The notes below the pieces were generated by a model. That model was not told the DNA's origin. It worked only from the letters and a program-made list of their open reading frames with translations, and did not search any database. Positions 44,007 to 53,572 of a stretch of DNA of 64,000 nucleotides are shown here, piece after piece. A program made the position numbers and the translations under genes. The stretch is from Paraburkholderia diazotrophica (GTDB lineage: Bacteria; Pseudomonadota; Gammaproteobacteria; Burkholderiales; Burkholderiaceae), in the NCBI RefSeq assembly GCF_900108945.1, contig NZ_FNYE01000027.1, forward strand, positions 50,115-114,114. The letters run 5' to 3'. Position 1 is the stretch's first letter, and the number at the start of each line of letters is the position of its first letter.

Positions 44007-45227
44007 ATGTCAGATACAACAAAACAGGACCCGCCTGCCAAGGGACCATCGGTTCGCCTGCCTTTCGATCGCGCCGAATACGACGCACGCATCGCGAAGA
44101 CACGCAAGGCGATGGAGAAGGCGCAGATCGATCTGCTGATCGTCACCGATCCGACCAACATGGCGTGGCTCACGGGCTACGACGGCTGGTCGTTCTACGT
44201 GCATCAATGCGTGCTGCTCGCGCTCGACGGCGAGCCCGTCTGGTACGGCCGCGGTCAGGACGCGAACGGCGCGCTGCGCACCGTGTTCATGAAGCGCGAG
44301 AACATCATCGGCTACCCCGATCACTACGTGCAGTCCACCGAGCGTCATCCGATGGACTATCTCGCGCGCGAAGTGATCGAGGCGCGCGGCTGGCAGTCGC
44401 GCCGCATCGGCGTCGAGATGGACAACTACTATTTCAGCGCGGCCGCCTACGCATCGTTGCAGCGCAATCTGCCGGACGCGACGTGGCGCGATGCGACGGC
44501 GCTCGTCAACTGGCAGCGCGCCATCAAGTCGCCGCGCGAGATCGAGTACATGCGCATTGCCGCGCGCATCGTCGAGAAGATGCACGCGCGTATCGTCGAG
44601 CGGATCGAGCCGGGCATGCGCAAAAGCGATCTCGTCGCCGACATCTATTCGGCGGGGATCACGGGCATCGAGGGCTACGGCGGTGACTATCCGGCGATCG
44701 TGCCGCTGTTGCCCACAGGCGCCGATGCCGCCGCGCCGCATCTGACCTGGGACGACTCGCCATTCGAAAAGAACGCGGGCACGTTCTTCGAAATCGCCGG
44801 CTGCTTCAAGCGTTACCACTGCCCGCAGTCGCGCACGGTGTATCTCGGCAAGCCGCCGCAGCATTTCATCGATGCGGAAAAGGCCGTGGTCGAAGGGATC
44901 GAAATGGGGCTTGCGGCCGCGAAGCCGGGCAATACCTGTGAAGACATCGCGAATGCGTTCTTTGCGGTGCTGCGCAAATCGGGCATCGAGAAGAACAGCC
45001 GCTGTGGTTACCCCATCGGCGCGAGCTATCCGCCGGACTGGGGCGAGCGCACGATGAGCCTGCGTCCCGGGGACAAGACGGTCCTCGAACCCGGCATGAC
45101 GTTCCACTTCATGCCGGGCCTGTGGCTCGACGACTGGGGACTCGAAATCACGGAGAGCATCCTGATTACCGAGTCGGGTGTCGAGCCGTTATGCAACACG
45201 CCACGCAAGCTGTTCATCAAGCCATAA
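44007..45227 (+). CDS. doeA: Ectoine hydrolase DoeA/EutD (M24 peptidase fold)
   Basis: 406 residues, creatinase/aminopeptidase-P fold. 'LLIVTDPTNMAWLTGYDGWS' opens the N-terminal domain, and the C-terminal pita-bread domain contains 'IEGYGGDYPAIVPLLPTG', 'FKRYHCPQSRTVYLG', 'CGYPIGASYPPDWGERTMSL' and 'PGMTFHFMPGLW'. DoeA opens the ectoine ring to N-acetyl-diaminobutyrate. ATG 44007 with an upstream GGAGACGAG segment was chosen. It is divergent from ehuABCD-eutA. Confidence 0.88.
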   Translation: MSDTTKQDPPAKGPSVRLPFDRAEYDARIAKTRKAMEKAQIDLLIVTDPTNMAWLTGYDGWSFYVHQCVLLALDGEPVWYGRGQDANGALRTVFMKRENIIGYPDHYVQSTERHPMDYLAREVIEARGWQSRRIGVEMDNYYFSAAAYASLQRNLPDATWRDATALVNWQRAIKSPREIEYMRIAARIVEKMHARIVERIEPGMRKSDLVADIYSAGITGIEGYGGDYPAIVPLLPTGADAAAPHLTWDDSPFEKNAGTFFEIAGCFKRYHCPQSRTVYLGKPPQHFIDAEKAVVEGIEMGLAAAKPGNTCEDIANAFFAVLRKSGIEKNSRCGYPIGASYPPDWGERTMSLRPGDKTVLEPGMTFHFMPGLWLDDWGLEITESILITESGVEPLCNTPRKLFIKP

Positions 45228-45302
45228 GGCCGCAGCAGCCCGGATGCCGGCGCGCTTGCAGCGCATTTGCGCCGCGCATCCGTCAACGCCAAGAGGAGAA
45301 CC

Positions 45303-46391
45303 ATGCTTCCTAAAACGATGAAGGCCATTGTGCTGACCGCTCACGGCGGACTCGACAAGCTTGTCTATCGCGACGACGTGCCCGTTCCCGCCTGCAACGC
45401 CGGCGAAGTGCTGCTCGAAGTCACCGCTTGCGGGCTGAACAATACCGACGTATGGGTTCGCCAGGGCGCGTATGGCACGGACGACGATCCGCAGGCCGTC
45501 TCCACCTGGCGTCGCGGCCGCTCGACGCTGACGTTCCCGCGCATCCAGGGCGCTGATATCGTCGGCCGGGTGGTTGCGGTCGGAAGCGGAGTCAGCGATG
45601 CGCGCATCGGCGAACGTGTGATCGTCGACGCGTCGATCTACAACCGCGACGACGACAGCCTCGCCGATATCGACTACATCGGCCACGGCCGCGACGGCGG
45701 CTACGCCGAATACACAGCGGTGCCCGCAGAAAACGCGCATCGCGTCGACTCGCACTACACCGATGCCGAACTCGCGACGTTCTGGTGCGCGTATCACACA
45801 GGCGAACAGATGATCGAGCGGGCCGCCGTCAAGAGCGGCGAAACGGTGCTGATCACGGGCGCTTCGGGCGGCGTCGGCTCCGGCATCATTCAACTGTGCC
45901 GCGCCCGCGGAGCGATTCCCTATGCCGTCGTCAGCAAGGGCAAAGAAGAAGCCGTGCTCAAGCTCGGCGCAGAAGGCGTGATGCTTCGCGACACCGACGA
46001 CTTCGCCGCTGACGTTGCGCGCATGACAGGCGGCCGACCCATCGACGTAGTCGCCGATCTCGTCGGCGGTGCGCTGTTCGGAAAGCTGCTGAACGTGCTG
46101 CGCCCGGAAGGACGCTACACCACGGCGGGCGCGATCGCCGGGCCCGTCGTGCAACTCGACTTGCGCACGATGTATCTGAAGCAGCTTCAGCTGAACGGCT
46201 CTTCGCAAGGCACGCGCGGCGCGTTCAAACGCGTGCTCGACTACATCGAGGCGGGCACGATCAAGCCGATTCTGGCCGCGACCTGGCCGCTGTCGCAGTT
46301 TCATGAAGCACAAACGCAGTTCATGTCGAAGAGCTTTGTCGGCAACATCGTCGTGATTCCGGACAGGCACTACGCGAAAGCCGCTTCATAA
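45303..46391 (+). CDS. MDR-family zinc-independent alcohol dehydrogenase / quinone reductase-like
   Basis: 362 residues. GroES-like N-terminus ('MKAIVLTAHGGLDKLVYRDD'), nucleotide-binding motif 'VLITGASGGVGSGIIQLCRA', and C-terminal 'FVGNIVVIPD'. The structural zinc cysteines of classical ADH are absent. It starts 75 bp after doeA on the same strand with GAGGAG before the ATG, so it is probably co-transcribed and may reduce or oxidise an intermediate of ectoine breakdown. Confidence 0.85.
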   Translation: MLPKTMKAIVLTAHGGLDKLVYRDDVPVPACNAGEVLLEVTACGLNNTDVWVRQGAYGTDDDPQAVSTWRRGRSTLTFPRIQGADIVGRVVAVGSGVSDARIGERVIVDASIYNRDDDSLADIDYIGHGRDGGYAEYTAVPAENAHRVDSHYTDAELATFWCAYHTGEQMIERAAVKSGETVLITGASGGVGSGIIQLCRARGAIPYAVVSKGKEEAVLKLGAEGVMLRDTDDFAADVARMTGGRPIDVVADLVGGALFGKLLNVLRPEGRYTTAGAIAGPVVQLDLRTMYLKQLQLNGSSQGTRGAFKRVLDYIEAGTIKPILAATWPLSQFHEAQTQFMSKSFVGNIVVIPDRHYAKAAS

Positions 46392-46411
46392 CACATGGCC
46401 ACAGGACGAAA

Positions 46412-46441
46412 AAAGAGGAAGGGCCGCAGCCCTCCCTCTTT
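46412..46441. terminator. Bidirectional rho-independent terminator
   Basis: AAAGAGGaaGGGC-cgca-GCCCtcCCTCTTT, with A-rich left and TTTCTC right flank, lies in the 74-bp gap between the convergent MDR gene and the sugar-binding-protein gene. Confidence 0.8.
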
Positions 46442-46465
46442 CTCAGAACGCACTACCGACGCCCA

Positions 46466-47407
46466 TCAGTCATATAGCACTGCGGAAATCTTCGGGTCGT
46501 TCATGTTGCTCTTGTCGTACCAGTAGTACCCTGTGTCGACTTTCTTCGGCAGCTTCTCGCCTTTCAACGCCTTCACCGCCGAGTCGACGACGCATTTGCC
46601 GATACCGATCGGGTTCTGCGTGATCGCGCCCGCCATCAAGCCTGATGTGATGTCCTCTTTTTGCTCCTTGCCCGAGTCATAGCCGATCAGCACGAGTTTC
46701 TTGCCCGATTCCTTGACGCCGATTGCCGCGCCTTCCGCCGAGCCTTCGTTCGCGCCGAAAATGCCCTTGATATTCGGGTTGGCCTGAATCATCGCCTTGG
46801 CGATTTCCGCCGACTTCAAGTGGTCGCCGCCGCCATACTGCACAGAGACTATCTTGATGCCGGGATGCTTCGTCTTCATCTCGTTGAGAAAGCCGTCACG
46901 GCGATCGATTCCCGTGCGGCTCGTCTGATCGTGCACGATCACGCCGACCTCGCCCGAGTTGCCGATCATTTCGGCCATCTTGTCGGCGGCGAGCGCGGCG
47001 GCCGCAAGGTTGTCCGTCGCGCAGGTCGTCAACGGGATGTTGCTGTCGACGCCCGAGTCGAACGCGATGACGGGGATCTTGCTCGACTGCGCGCGCTTGA
47101 GCAGCGGAATCGCCGCCTTGCTGTCGAGCGCGGCAATGCCGAGTGCCTGTGGTTTCTTCGCGAGCGCGGCCGAGAGCATGTCGATCTGCTTGTCGACCAT
47201 CGCTTCCGTTTCCGGGCCCTCGAAGGTGATCCTGACGTTCTGCTCCTTCGCGGCCTGTTCCGCCCCGGATTTCACTGCCTGCCAGAACTGGTGCTGAAAG
47301 CCCTTCGAGATGAGCGGAATATACGGCTCGTCCGCATACGCAAGACTGGTCACGCCAGCGAGCGCACCGACACCGATCGCGATACTGATGAGTCTTCTTT
47401 TCAACAT
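46466..47407 (-). CDS. Sugar ABC transporter substrate-binding protein (RbsB-like)
   Basis: 313 residues with a signal peptide ending 'TSLAYADEP'. Type I periplasmic fold: 'PYIPLISKGFQHQFWQAVKS', 'VIAFDSGVDSNIPLTT', 'GIFGANEGSAEGAAIGV' and 'LIGYDSGKEQKEDI'. AGGAGGAG lies upstream of ATG 47407. It is the last gene of the leftward ATPase-permease-SBP run; the sugar is probably a pentose or deoxyhexose by family and neighbourhood. Confidence 0.9.
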   Translation of the reverse strand: MLKRRLISIAIGVGALAGVTSLAYADEPYIPLISKGFQHQFWQAVKSGAEQAAKEQNVRITFEGPETEAMVDKQIDMLSAALAKKPQALGIAALDSKAAIPLLKRAQSSKIPVIAFDSGVDSNIPLTTCATDNLAAAALAADKMAEMIGNSGEVGVIVHDQTSRTGIDRRDGFLNEMKTKHPGIKIVSVQYGGGDHLKSAEIAKAMIQANPNIKGIFGANEGSAEGAAIGVKESGKKLVLIGYDSGKEQKEDITSGLMAGAITQNPIGIGKCVVDSAVKALKGEKLPKKVDTGYYWYDKSNMNDPKISAVLYD

Positions 47408-47503
47408 GGGGTTTCTCCTCCTAAGGTAGGCCATCAACCTCCAGCCGTTGAGGGAGCCTTTACGTGCTACGTGCTCCCCTTCTTGATCTTGTCCCGTACT
47501 GTG

Positions 47504-48529
47504 TCAGCCCTTCTTGCGTCGCAGGATGTCCGCGTACACCGCGAGAATGATAATGAGCCCCGTCACCACGATCTGCCATTCCTGCGCAACCGACATGATG
47601 CGCAGCCCATTCGTCAGCACGCTCATGATGAATGCGCCGATGATCGTGCCCAGTATCGTGCCCGAGCCGCCGCTAAGAGAAGTGCCGCCGATGACGACGG
47701 CAGCAATCGCTTCCAGTTCGTAGCCCTGGCCCAGCGCCGGCTGCGCCGAGTTCAAACGCGATGCGATGAGCAGTCCGGCGACGCCGCAAATCGCGCCGCC
47801 CACGCCATAAATCGCGATCTTCCAGCGGTCCACGTTCACGCCCGAAAGCCGCACGGCTTCTTCATTGCTGCCGAGCGCGAACGTATAGCGGCCAAGCGCC
47901 GTGCGATTGAGCGCGATCGAACTCGCGATCGCAAGAGCGAAAAGGATCAGCACTGCATTCGGCACGGGCACGCTGGGCAAGAAATAGCCGATCAGCGAGT
48001 CCTGCGAGATCATGTAGAAGTTCTCGGTGTCGGTGAAATAGATCGGCTGATCGGAGGACACGACGAGCGAAAGCCCTTTCAGCAACAGCATCATGCCGAG
48101 CGTCGCGATGAACGGCGGGATCTTCATTTTCGCCGTCAGCGTGCCCGATACGGTTCCGCAGACCGCACCCGTTGCAATCGCAGCGACCACGCCGATCCAC
48201 ATCGGCAAATGCCAGTACGTGAGAAACACGCCGCAAATGACGGCGGTAAAAGTCATCAACGTGCCAACGGACAGATCGATGCCGCCTGTGATGATGACGA
48301 ACGTGCTCGCGATCGCCAGCACGCCGTTGACGGCCGTCGCCTGCAAGATGCCGAGGATGTTGTCCATCTGCATGAATGCGGGCGAAGCAAAGCTGAAGAA
48401 GATCAGCAGCAGGATCAGGCTCGCGAAGGCGAGCAGCTTTTGCAAAGCAGTCGGCGAAAAGACACGGGCTCTCAGACCCGACATTCGTCTTTCGTTGGAT
48501 AGCGCTGCAGTATCCGATGGCTGTGTCAT
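47504..48529 (-). CDS. Sugar ABC transporter permease (RbsC-like)
   Basis: 341 residues, about 8-10 membrane helices, BPD_transp_2 family. 'AIASTFVIITGGIDLSVGTL' and 'AAVVIGGTSLSGGSGTILGT' are hallmark segments of ribose-type permeases. It starts 19 bp after the ATPase gene. Confidence 0.92.
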   Translation of the reverse strand: MTQPSDTAALSNERRMSGLRARVFSPTALQKLLAFASLILLLIFFSFASPAFMQMDNILGILQATAVNGVLAIASTFVIITGGIDLSVGTLMTFTAVICGVFLTYWHLPMWIGVVAAIATGAVCGTVSGTLTAKMKIPPFIATLGMMLLLKGLSLVVSSDQPIYFTDTENFYMISQDSLIGYFLPSVPVPNAVLILFALAIASSIALNRTALGRYTFALGSNEEAVRLSGVNVDRWKIAIYGVGGAICGVAGLLIASRLNSAQPALGQGYELEAIAAVVIGGTSLSGGSGTILGTIIGAFIMSVLTNGLRIMSVAQEWQIVVTGLIIILAVYADILRRKKG

Positions 48530-48548
48530 GTACTTGACCTCTTGGGGA

Positions 48549-50060
48549 TCAGGCTACTTTCAAGGTTTCGCGCTGCGTCGCGAGATGCATGATGCGCTCT
48601 TGCGTCGCGTCGCTCGCGGACAGTTCGCCCGTGATGCGGCCTTCGCACATCACCACGATGCGATCGCTCATGCGCAGGATTTCCGGCAATTCCGACGAAA
48701 TCATGACGATCGCCTTGCCTTGCCCGGCAAGCGAGCGCAGCAGCTTGTAGATTTCGCTCTTGGCGCCGACGTCGATGCCGCGCGTCGGCTCGTCGAAGAA
48801 GAGCACGTCGCAGTCCCGTTCTAGCCATTTCGCAATGACGATCTTCTGCTGGTTGCCGCCGGAGAGAAGCCGCACAGGCTGTGTCGGCGAAGGCGTGCGG
48901 ATCGCAAGCAGACTGATGAAGCGGGATGCCGCCTTGCGCATCTGCGCGCGGCGCAGGAAAAACTTCAACGACAGGAATTTACCCAGGTCGGACATCACGA
49001 TGTTCGACTCGACGTCCATCCCCGTTGCAAGACCGAAGCGCTTACGGTCTTCGGACAGATAGCCGATCCCGCGCGCCACCGCGTCGCTGGGTCTTTTGAT
49101 CACCGCCCTCAAGCCGTTCACGAAGATATCGCCGGATTCGACGGGATCGGCGCCGAACACGGCGCGCGCGACCTCGGTGCGGCCCGCGCCCATCAGGCCA
49201 GCAAAGCCCAATATCTCGCCTTTACGCAGCGTGAAACTCACATCCCTGACGAGCGGGCCGGCGTTGAGATATTTTACTTCGAGCGCGACGTCGCCTTTCT
49301 CCGTGGTGCCGTGCGTCGGCGTCACGTCGGCCAGCGTGCGGCCCACCATCATGCCGATGATCGCCTGCACGCTGGTATCGGCCGTGGCCACCGTCGCGAC
49401 GTACTCGCCATCGCGCAGCACCGTGACGCGGTCGGAAATCTGCTTCAGCTCATCCATCTTGTGCGAGATGTAGATGATTCCCACGCCTCTGTCCTTCAAC
49501 TGCCGGATGATGCGAAAGAGCTCGGCGATCTCGGCGTCGTTGAGCGCGGAAGTGGGCTCGTCCATGATCAGCACGCGCGAATCGAAGGACAACGCTTTCG
49601 CGATCTCGACCATCTGCTGACTCGCGACCGTCAGCGTGCCGACCACCTTGCGCGGATCGAGCCGCACATGCATGCGCGCGAGAATATCGGCTGCTTGCGC
49701 ATTGAGCCTGTCTTCGTCGAGGAAAACGCCGAGCCGTCCGCGCGGCTCGCGTCCAATGAAAATGTTCTGCGCGACGGTCAAATGATTCATCAGTTGCAGT
49801 TCCTGATGAATGATGCCGACGCCGACGGTCTGCGCATCGCGTGGACACGTGAACTCGACGGGCTTACCGTCATAGAGAATCTCGCCGGAATCGCGCGTAT
49901 AGACGCCCGCGAGAATTTTCATCAGCGTCGACTTGCCAGCGCCGTTCTCGCCCATCAGCGCGTGGACTTCGCCCGCCACGAGTTCGAACTGGACCTCATG
50001 CAGCGCCCTTACACCGGGAAAGCTCTTGCTAAGCTTATTGACTGAAATGAGCGGCGTCAT
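48549..50060 (-). CDS. Sugar ABC transporter ATPase (RbsA-like, duplicated domains)
   Basis: 503 residues with two ABC cassettes. The first has Walker A 'GENGAGKSTLMKIL', Walker B 'VLIMDEPTSAL' and H-loop 'YISHKMDEL'. The second has a degenerate Walker A ('GLMGAGRTEVARAVFG') and signature 'LLSGGNQQK', Walker B 'VLFFDEPTRGIDVG', as usual in the CUT2 class. ATG 50060 begins 'MTPLISVNKLSKSFPGV'. First gene of the transporter operon. Confidence 0.93.
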   Translation of the reverse strand: MTPLISVNKLSKSFPGVRALHEVQFELVAGEVHALMGENGAGKSTLMKILAGVYTRDSGEILYDGKPVEFTCPRDAQTVGVGIIHQELQLMNHLTVAQNIFIGREPRGRLGVFLDEDRLNAQAADILARMHVRLDPRKVVGTLTVASQQMVEIAKALSFDSRVLIMDEPTSALNDAEIAELFRIIRQLKDRGVGIIYISHKMDELKQISDRVTVLRDGEYVATVATADTSVQAIIGMMVGRTLADVTPTHGTTEKGDVALEVKYLNAGPLVRDVSFTLRKGEILGFAGLMGAGRTEVARAVFGADPVESGDIFVNGLRAVIKRPSDAVARGIGYLSEDRKRFGLATGMDVESNIVMSDLGKFLSLKFFLRRAQMRKAASRFISLLAIRTPSPTQPVRLLSGGNQQKIVIAKWLERDCDVLFFDEPTRGIDVGAKSEIYKLLRSLAGQGKAIVMISSELPEILRMSDRIVVMCEGRITGELSASDATQERIMHLATQRETLKVA

Positions 50061-50299
50061 GGCGCGGACCTGCCGACAAATGGCTGACGGCCGCTGGCTC
50101 CGACGCAACGGCCAAAGGCCTCCTCGCGGGAAGCAGATAGGTGAAGCACTGGTCGTCGTTGTCTTTCAGGACTGGAAACAAAACGAGAAGCCAGACACAT
50201 TACCGGGGCCCCCTTGATCCCATGCAGCGAGCGTTGGCGCTGCGTAAAGTGGTTCACGTTCAGTGGTTCAGGTTCGCAGATTCATCATCGTGTGAGTCG

Positions 50300-51028
50300 T
50301 TACGGCCCGAAAAGATCCGGTCTTTCCTTCGCAGACCGGCGCAGCTCGGCAACCACCTGATCGAGATGACCGTGCATCGCTTTCGCCGCCGCGTCGGCCT
50401 TTCCGCTACGAATCGCTTCGAAGATGATCTCGTGCTCCTCGAGCGTATGTACGAGCCGCTCGGGACTTGCTAGCAATTGCCTCGCGCGATCGAGTGCATT
50501 GCGCGACACCGCGACGATTTCCTTCACTCGCGGCAGATTGACGGCATCGAGCAGGACTTCGTGAAAAGCCAGATCGAGTACATGAAACGCGAGGCGTTCG
50601 CCACTTTTCACTGCTTTGCGCTGCTCATCGAGATTGATCGCGAGTGCATCGAGCGTCGCCTTGTCGTGCATCAGCGCGACATCCCGCACGGTCTCGACTT
50701 CGAGCGCGCTACGGATGAACAGATGCTGACGGATGTCGTCGAGCGCAATCGGCTTGACGCGCGTGCCGCGCTGCGGAAGCACTTCGACGAGCCCAGCATG
50801 CGCGAGCCTCGCCAACGCAGCGGAAACCGGAAAGCGCGATACGCCCATCCGTTCGCAGACCGCCATCTTGTCGATCATCATCCCCGGTTCCAGCACCAGC
50901 GTCACGATCGCTTCTCTCAGCGCCTGTTCGACTGCGTCGGTCAGGCTGCCCCGCTCGCCGCCCCTGATCTTTGGCAATGCGTCATACGGATTACTGACGG
51001 CACTCGCTGCATCGGATGAAGTGCTCAC
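50300..51028 (-). CDS. GntR-family (FadR subgroup) regulator
   Basis: About 242 residues. wHTH: 'SLTDAVEQALREAIVTLVLE', 'MAVCERMGVSRFPVSAALARL'; then the all-helical FCD ligand domain with metal-type residues in 'VLDLAFHEVLLDAVNLP' and 'HEIIFEAIRSGKADAA'. GTG 51028 is proposed as the start; ATG 51061 is possible but sits inside the palindrome at 51051-51062. It lies upstream of the sugar ABC operon on the same strand and divergent from L-fuconate dehydratase, and probably controls both. Confidence 0.82.
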   Translation of the reverse strand: MSTSSDAASAVSNPYDALPKIRGGERGSLTDAVEQALREAIVTLVLEPGMMIDKMAVCERMGVSRFPVSAALARLAHAGLVEVLPQRGTRVKPIALDDIRQHLFIRSALEVETVRDVALMHDKATLDALAINLDEQRKAVKSGERLAFHVLDLAFHEVLLDAVNLPRVKEIVAVSRNALDRARQLLASPERLVHTLEEHEIIFEAIRSGKADAAAKAMHGHLDQVVAELRRSAKERPDLFGP

Positions 51029-51050
51029 GGCGTGCTTGATTTCGTTAAGA

Positions 51051-51062
51051 CATGCTAGCATG
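51051..51062. promoter_or_regulatory. Candidate GntR operator (12-bp perfect palindrome)
   Basis: CATGCTAGCATG is self-complementary and lies just upstream of the proposed GTG start of the GntR gene, 161 bp before the divergent fuconate dehydratase. FadR-type GntR regulators often bind short palindromes at their own promoter. Confidence 0.5.
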
Positions 51063-51222
51063 CTAGGAAGTGAATGAAGTGTTGTCAACGCGTGCAAACG
51101 CTTAGCAAATACGCTCGGTGATTTCCCTAACCGGGGCTTACGTGGCGCTTGCATGCACGAGCCGGTCCGTCTTTGTTCGCAGGCGGAAGCCGATAGCCAT
51201 CGCCCCCCGGAGGGTTGCTCAG

Positions 51223-52521
51223 ATGACCACGATCACCAGTCTGTCCGTTCGGGACATCCGCTTTCCCACTTCGCGCTCCCTCGATGGCTCGGACGCGATG
51301 AACGCCGCGCCGGACTACTCCGCCACTTACGTCACGCTCGAAACCGATTCGCCGAAGAAGCTCGCGGGTCATGGCCTCACGTTCACGATCGGACGCGGCA
51401 ATGAAATCTGCGTGGCCGCCGTCAATGCATTGGCGCCGCTCGTCATCGGCAAGCGCCTTGAAGATATCTCAGCGAACATGGGTGCTTTCTGGCGCGAGGT
51501 GACTTCGGATAGTCAACTGCGCTGGATCGGCCCTGACAAAGGCGCGATCCATCTGGCGACGGCGGCCGTCGTGAACGCGGTGTGGGACCTGTGGGCGAAA
51601 GCGGAAGGCAAGCCTGTGTGGAAACTGCTCGTCGACATGAGCCCGGAAGAACTCGTGCGCTGTCTCGACTTCCGCTATGTGACGGACGCGATCACGCCGC
51701 ACGAGGCCATCGCGATGCTGCATCGTCACGCAAGCACGAAAGGCGAGCGCGAAAAGGAAATGCTCGCGCGCGGCTATCCGGCGTACACCACGTCGGCGGG
51801 CTGGCTCGGCTATGACGACGAGAAGATCCGCCGGCTCGCGCGCGAAGGCGTCGCGCAAGGCTGGACGCACTTCAAGCAGAAAGTGGGCGGCAGCCTCGAA
51901 GAGGATGTGCGGCGCGCGCGAATATTGCGCGAAGAGATCGGCGCAGACCTGAAGCTGATGATGGACGCGAATCAGGTGTGGGACGTCGATGAAGCCGTCG
52001 CCAACATGCGGCGTCTCGCGGAATTCGATCCGTGGTGGATCGAAGAGCCGACGAGCCCCGACGACATTATCGGCCACGCGGCGATCCGCAAGCGCCTTCA
52101 TCCCATCGGCGTCGCGACGGGTGAGCATTGCCACAACCGCGTGATGTTCAAGCAGTTGCTACAGGCGCAGGCGATCGACTTCTGTCAGGTGGATAGCTGC
52201 CGTCTGGGCGGACTCAACGAGGTGATCGTCGTGCTGCTGATGGCGGCGAAGTTCGGTGTGCCTGTGTGTCCGCATGCGGGCGGCGTCGGTTTATGCGAGT
52301 ACGTCCAACATATTTCTCTGTTCGACTATATCTGCGTATCGGCCTCGCTGGAAAACCGCGTGCTCGAATACGTCGATCATTTGCATGAGCACTTCGTCGA
52401 TCCCGTCGTGATTCGCAACGGTCGCTACATGCCGCCGCAACGCGCGGGCTATAGCATCGAGATGAAGGCCGCGTCGCTCGACAGGCACGGCTTTCCTCAA
52501 GGCGAGGCGTGGCGGGTCTGA
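51223..52521 (+). CDS. L-fuconate dehydratase (enolase superfamily)
   Basis: 432 residues. It has the fuconate-dehydratase layout: 'VRDIRFPTSRSLDGSDAMNA' at the N-terminus, 'GWTHFKQKVGGSLEEDVRRA' (catalytic Lys pair), 'LMMDANQVWDVDEAV', 'WWIEEPTSPDDIIGHAAI', 'GVATGEHCHNRVMFKQ' and 'CPHAGGVGLCEYVQH' with the His/Asp base. It dehydrates L-fuconate (or a close 6-deoxy sugar acid) to the 2-keto-3-deoxy acid. ATG 51223 follows GGAGGG. It is divergent from the GntR gene. Other steps of the fucose pathway are not in the window. Confidence 0.9.
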   Translation: MTTITSLSVRDIRFPTSRSLDGSDAMNAAPDYSATYVTLETDSPKKLAGHGLTFTIGRGNEICVAAVNALAPLVIGKRLEDISANMGAFWREVTSDSQLRWIGPDKGAIHLATAAVVNAVWDLWAKAEGKPVWKLLVDMSPEELVRCLDFRYVTDAITPHEAIAMLHRHASTKGEREKEMLARGYPAYTTSAGWLGYDDEKIRRLAREGVAQGWTHFKQKVGGSLEEDVRRARILREEIGADLKLMMDANQVWDVDEAVANMRRLAEFDPWWIEEPTSPDDIIGHAAIRKRLHPIGVATGEHCHNRVMFKQLLQAQAIDFCQVDSCRLGGLNEVIVVLLMAAKFGVPVCPHAGGVGLCEYVQHISLFDYICVSASLENRVLEYVDHLHEHFVDPVVIRNGRYMPPQRAGYSIEMKAASLDRHGFPQGEAWRV

Positions 52522-52548
52522 GAAAGCGCGTTAGCCGGAGCGCGCCGC

Positions 52549-53223
52549 TCACTGCTGCGGTGCTTCGGCGCGCCCTTTCATTCGCGCGACGACAGCATCG
52601 GCGACCTGTCCCGCAACCTCTTTGATATTTGCCTTCTCGTCGTTGCCCGCCATCACATACCTTGCCGCGGCCACATAGGGATTGAGCTTGACCATCGCGC
52701 CCGGCGCATGCTTGCGCGATTGACCTTCAATCTCCTGATAAAGCGGTTGCGGCGTCGGATTGGGCAACGCATCGATTGCGATCGCGAGTTCGATCTTGCC
52801 TTGTCCCGCGCCGAAACCCACCACGGCGCGCCGCACGCGATTGCCCTCGTCGACGCTCAGGAATACGCCGCGCACCAGCCAGCCTTGCGCAGGCACTTCG
52901 GTGGTTCCGGAAACGCGGCGCGCATCGACGCCTTTGCTCCGCAGATCGGCAATCAGGGTATCGGACATCTCGGCTACGATCTGCTGGGACTTCGCCTTCG
53001 GGTCCTGCTGTGTCAGGTGCAGCGGGGACACGCTGCCGGCAAGGCGACGCGCCCTGCTCAGCCGGCTCTGGTCCGGCGTAACGTTGGCCGCATCGAGTTC
53101 GAAGTCGGAGACATAAACGGCCGTCGCTCCGGGCACCACATGCGCTTCCTGCGCGATTCCCACCGACGCGAATGCGAACAGCCAGATGGCCGCGAGCGAG
53201 CACTTCAACGATCGATTGTTCAT
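52549..53223 (-). CDS. Exported DUF4410-like protein
   Basis: 224 residues. Signal peptide ends near 'FASVGIAQEA'. The mature part ('AVYVSDFELDAANVTPDQSR', 'EMSDTLIADLRSKGVDARRV', 'VRGVFLSVDEGNRVRRAVVG') fits the DUF4410 pattern of envelope proteins, whose function is unknown. It converges on the fuconate dehydratase gene and is divergent from the molybdoenzyme operon. Confidence 0.7.
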   Translation of the reverse strand: MNNRSLKCSLAAIWLFAFASVGIAQEAHVVPGATAVYVSDFELDAANVTPDQSRLSRARRLAGSVSPLHLTQQDPKAKSQQIVAEMSDTLIADLRSKGVDARRVSGTTEVPAQGWLVRGVFLSVDEGNRVRRAVVGFGAGQGKIELAIAIDALPNPTPQPLYQEIEGQSRKHAPGAMVKLNPYVAAARYVMAGNDEKANIKEVAGQVADAVVARMKGRAEAPQQ

Positions 53224-53572
53224 CGGCGGCTCTCCTGATCGTCGGAATCGTGACGGAATCGATGCGCCACACGGCGAATATACGCCTCCTGCATCGCGCC
53301 GGCCGACGAACGGTCCCGCAGGATTAGGCAAGACTTCGAGAGTTTCCGAATAACAGAAAACGCTGGCTTTGAGCCACACTCCACAGGTTCCCATTGCGTC
53401 GCCGGCACTCCGCGCGCCGTGGCCGCGAAAGCATGGCAAACGCAGCGAGCGCTTCGCCGCAGTTCCACCCGCCGCGCAGTTCTCCCGCCGTATGGCGCCA
53501 GCCACGAAACATCGCGAAACGCCAGGCAACGCGCACGAACGATCAGCACCCGAACCACACTCGGAGTCATCG
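53224..53572. other. Gene-free interval, 349 bp, divergent promoters
   Basis: It lies between the DUF4410-like gene (leftward) and the iorA-like gene (rightward). Frames running through it toward iorA lack a ribosome site until CGGAG before ATG 53573. No dyad or repeat of note. Confidence 0.5.

Noticed and set aside
46661..48502. 613-codon plus-strand frame across the sugar ABC genes
   Set aside because: It is antisense to two well-recognised ABC genes and has a composition typical of shadow frames, with no ribosome site.
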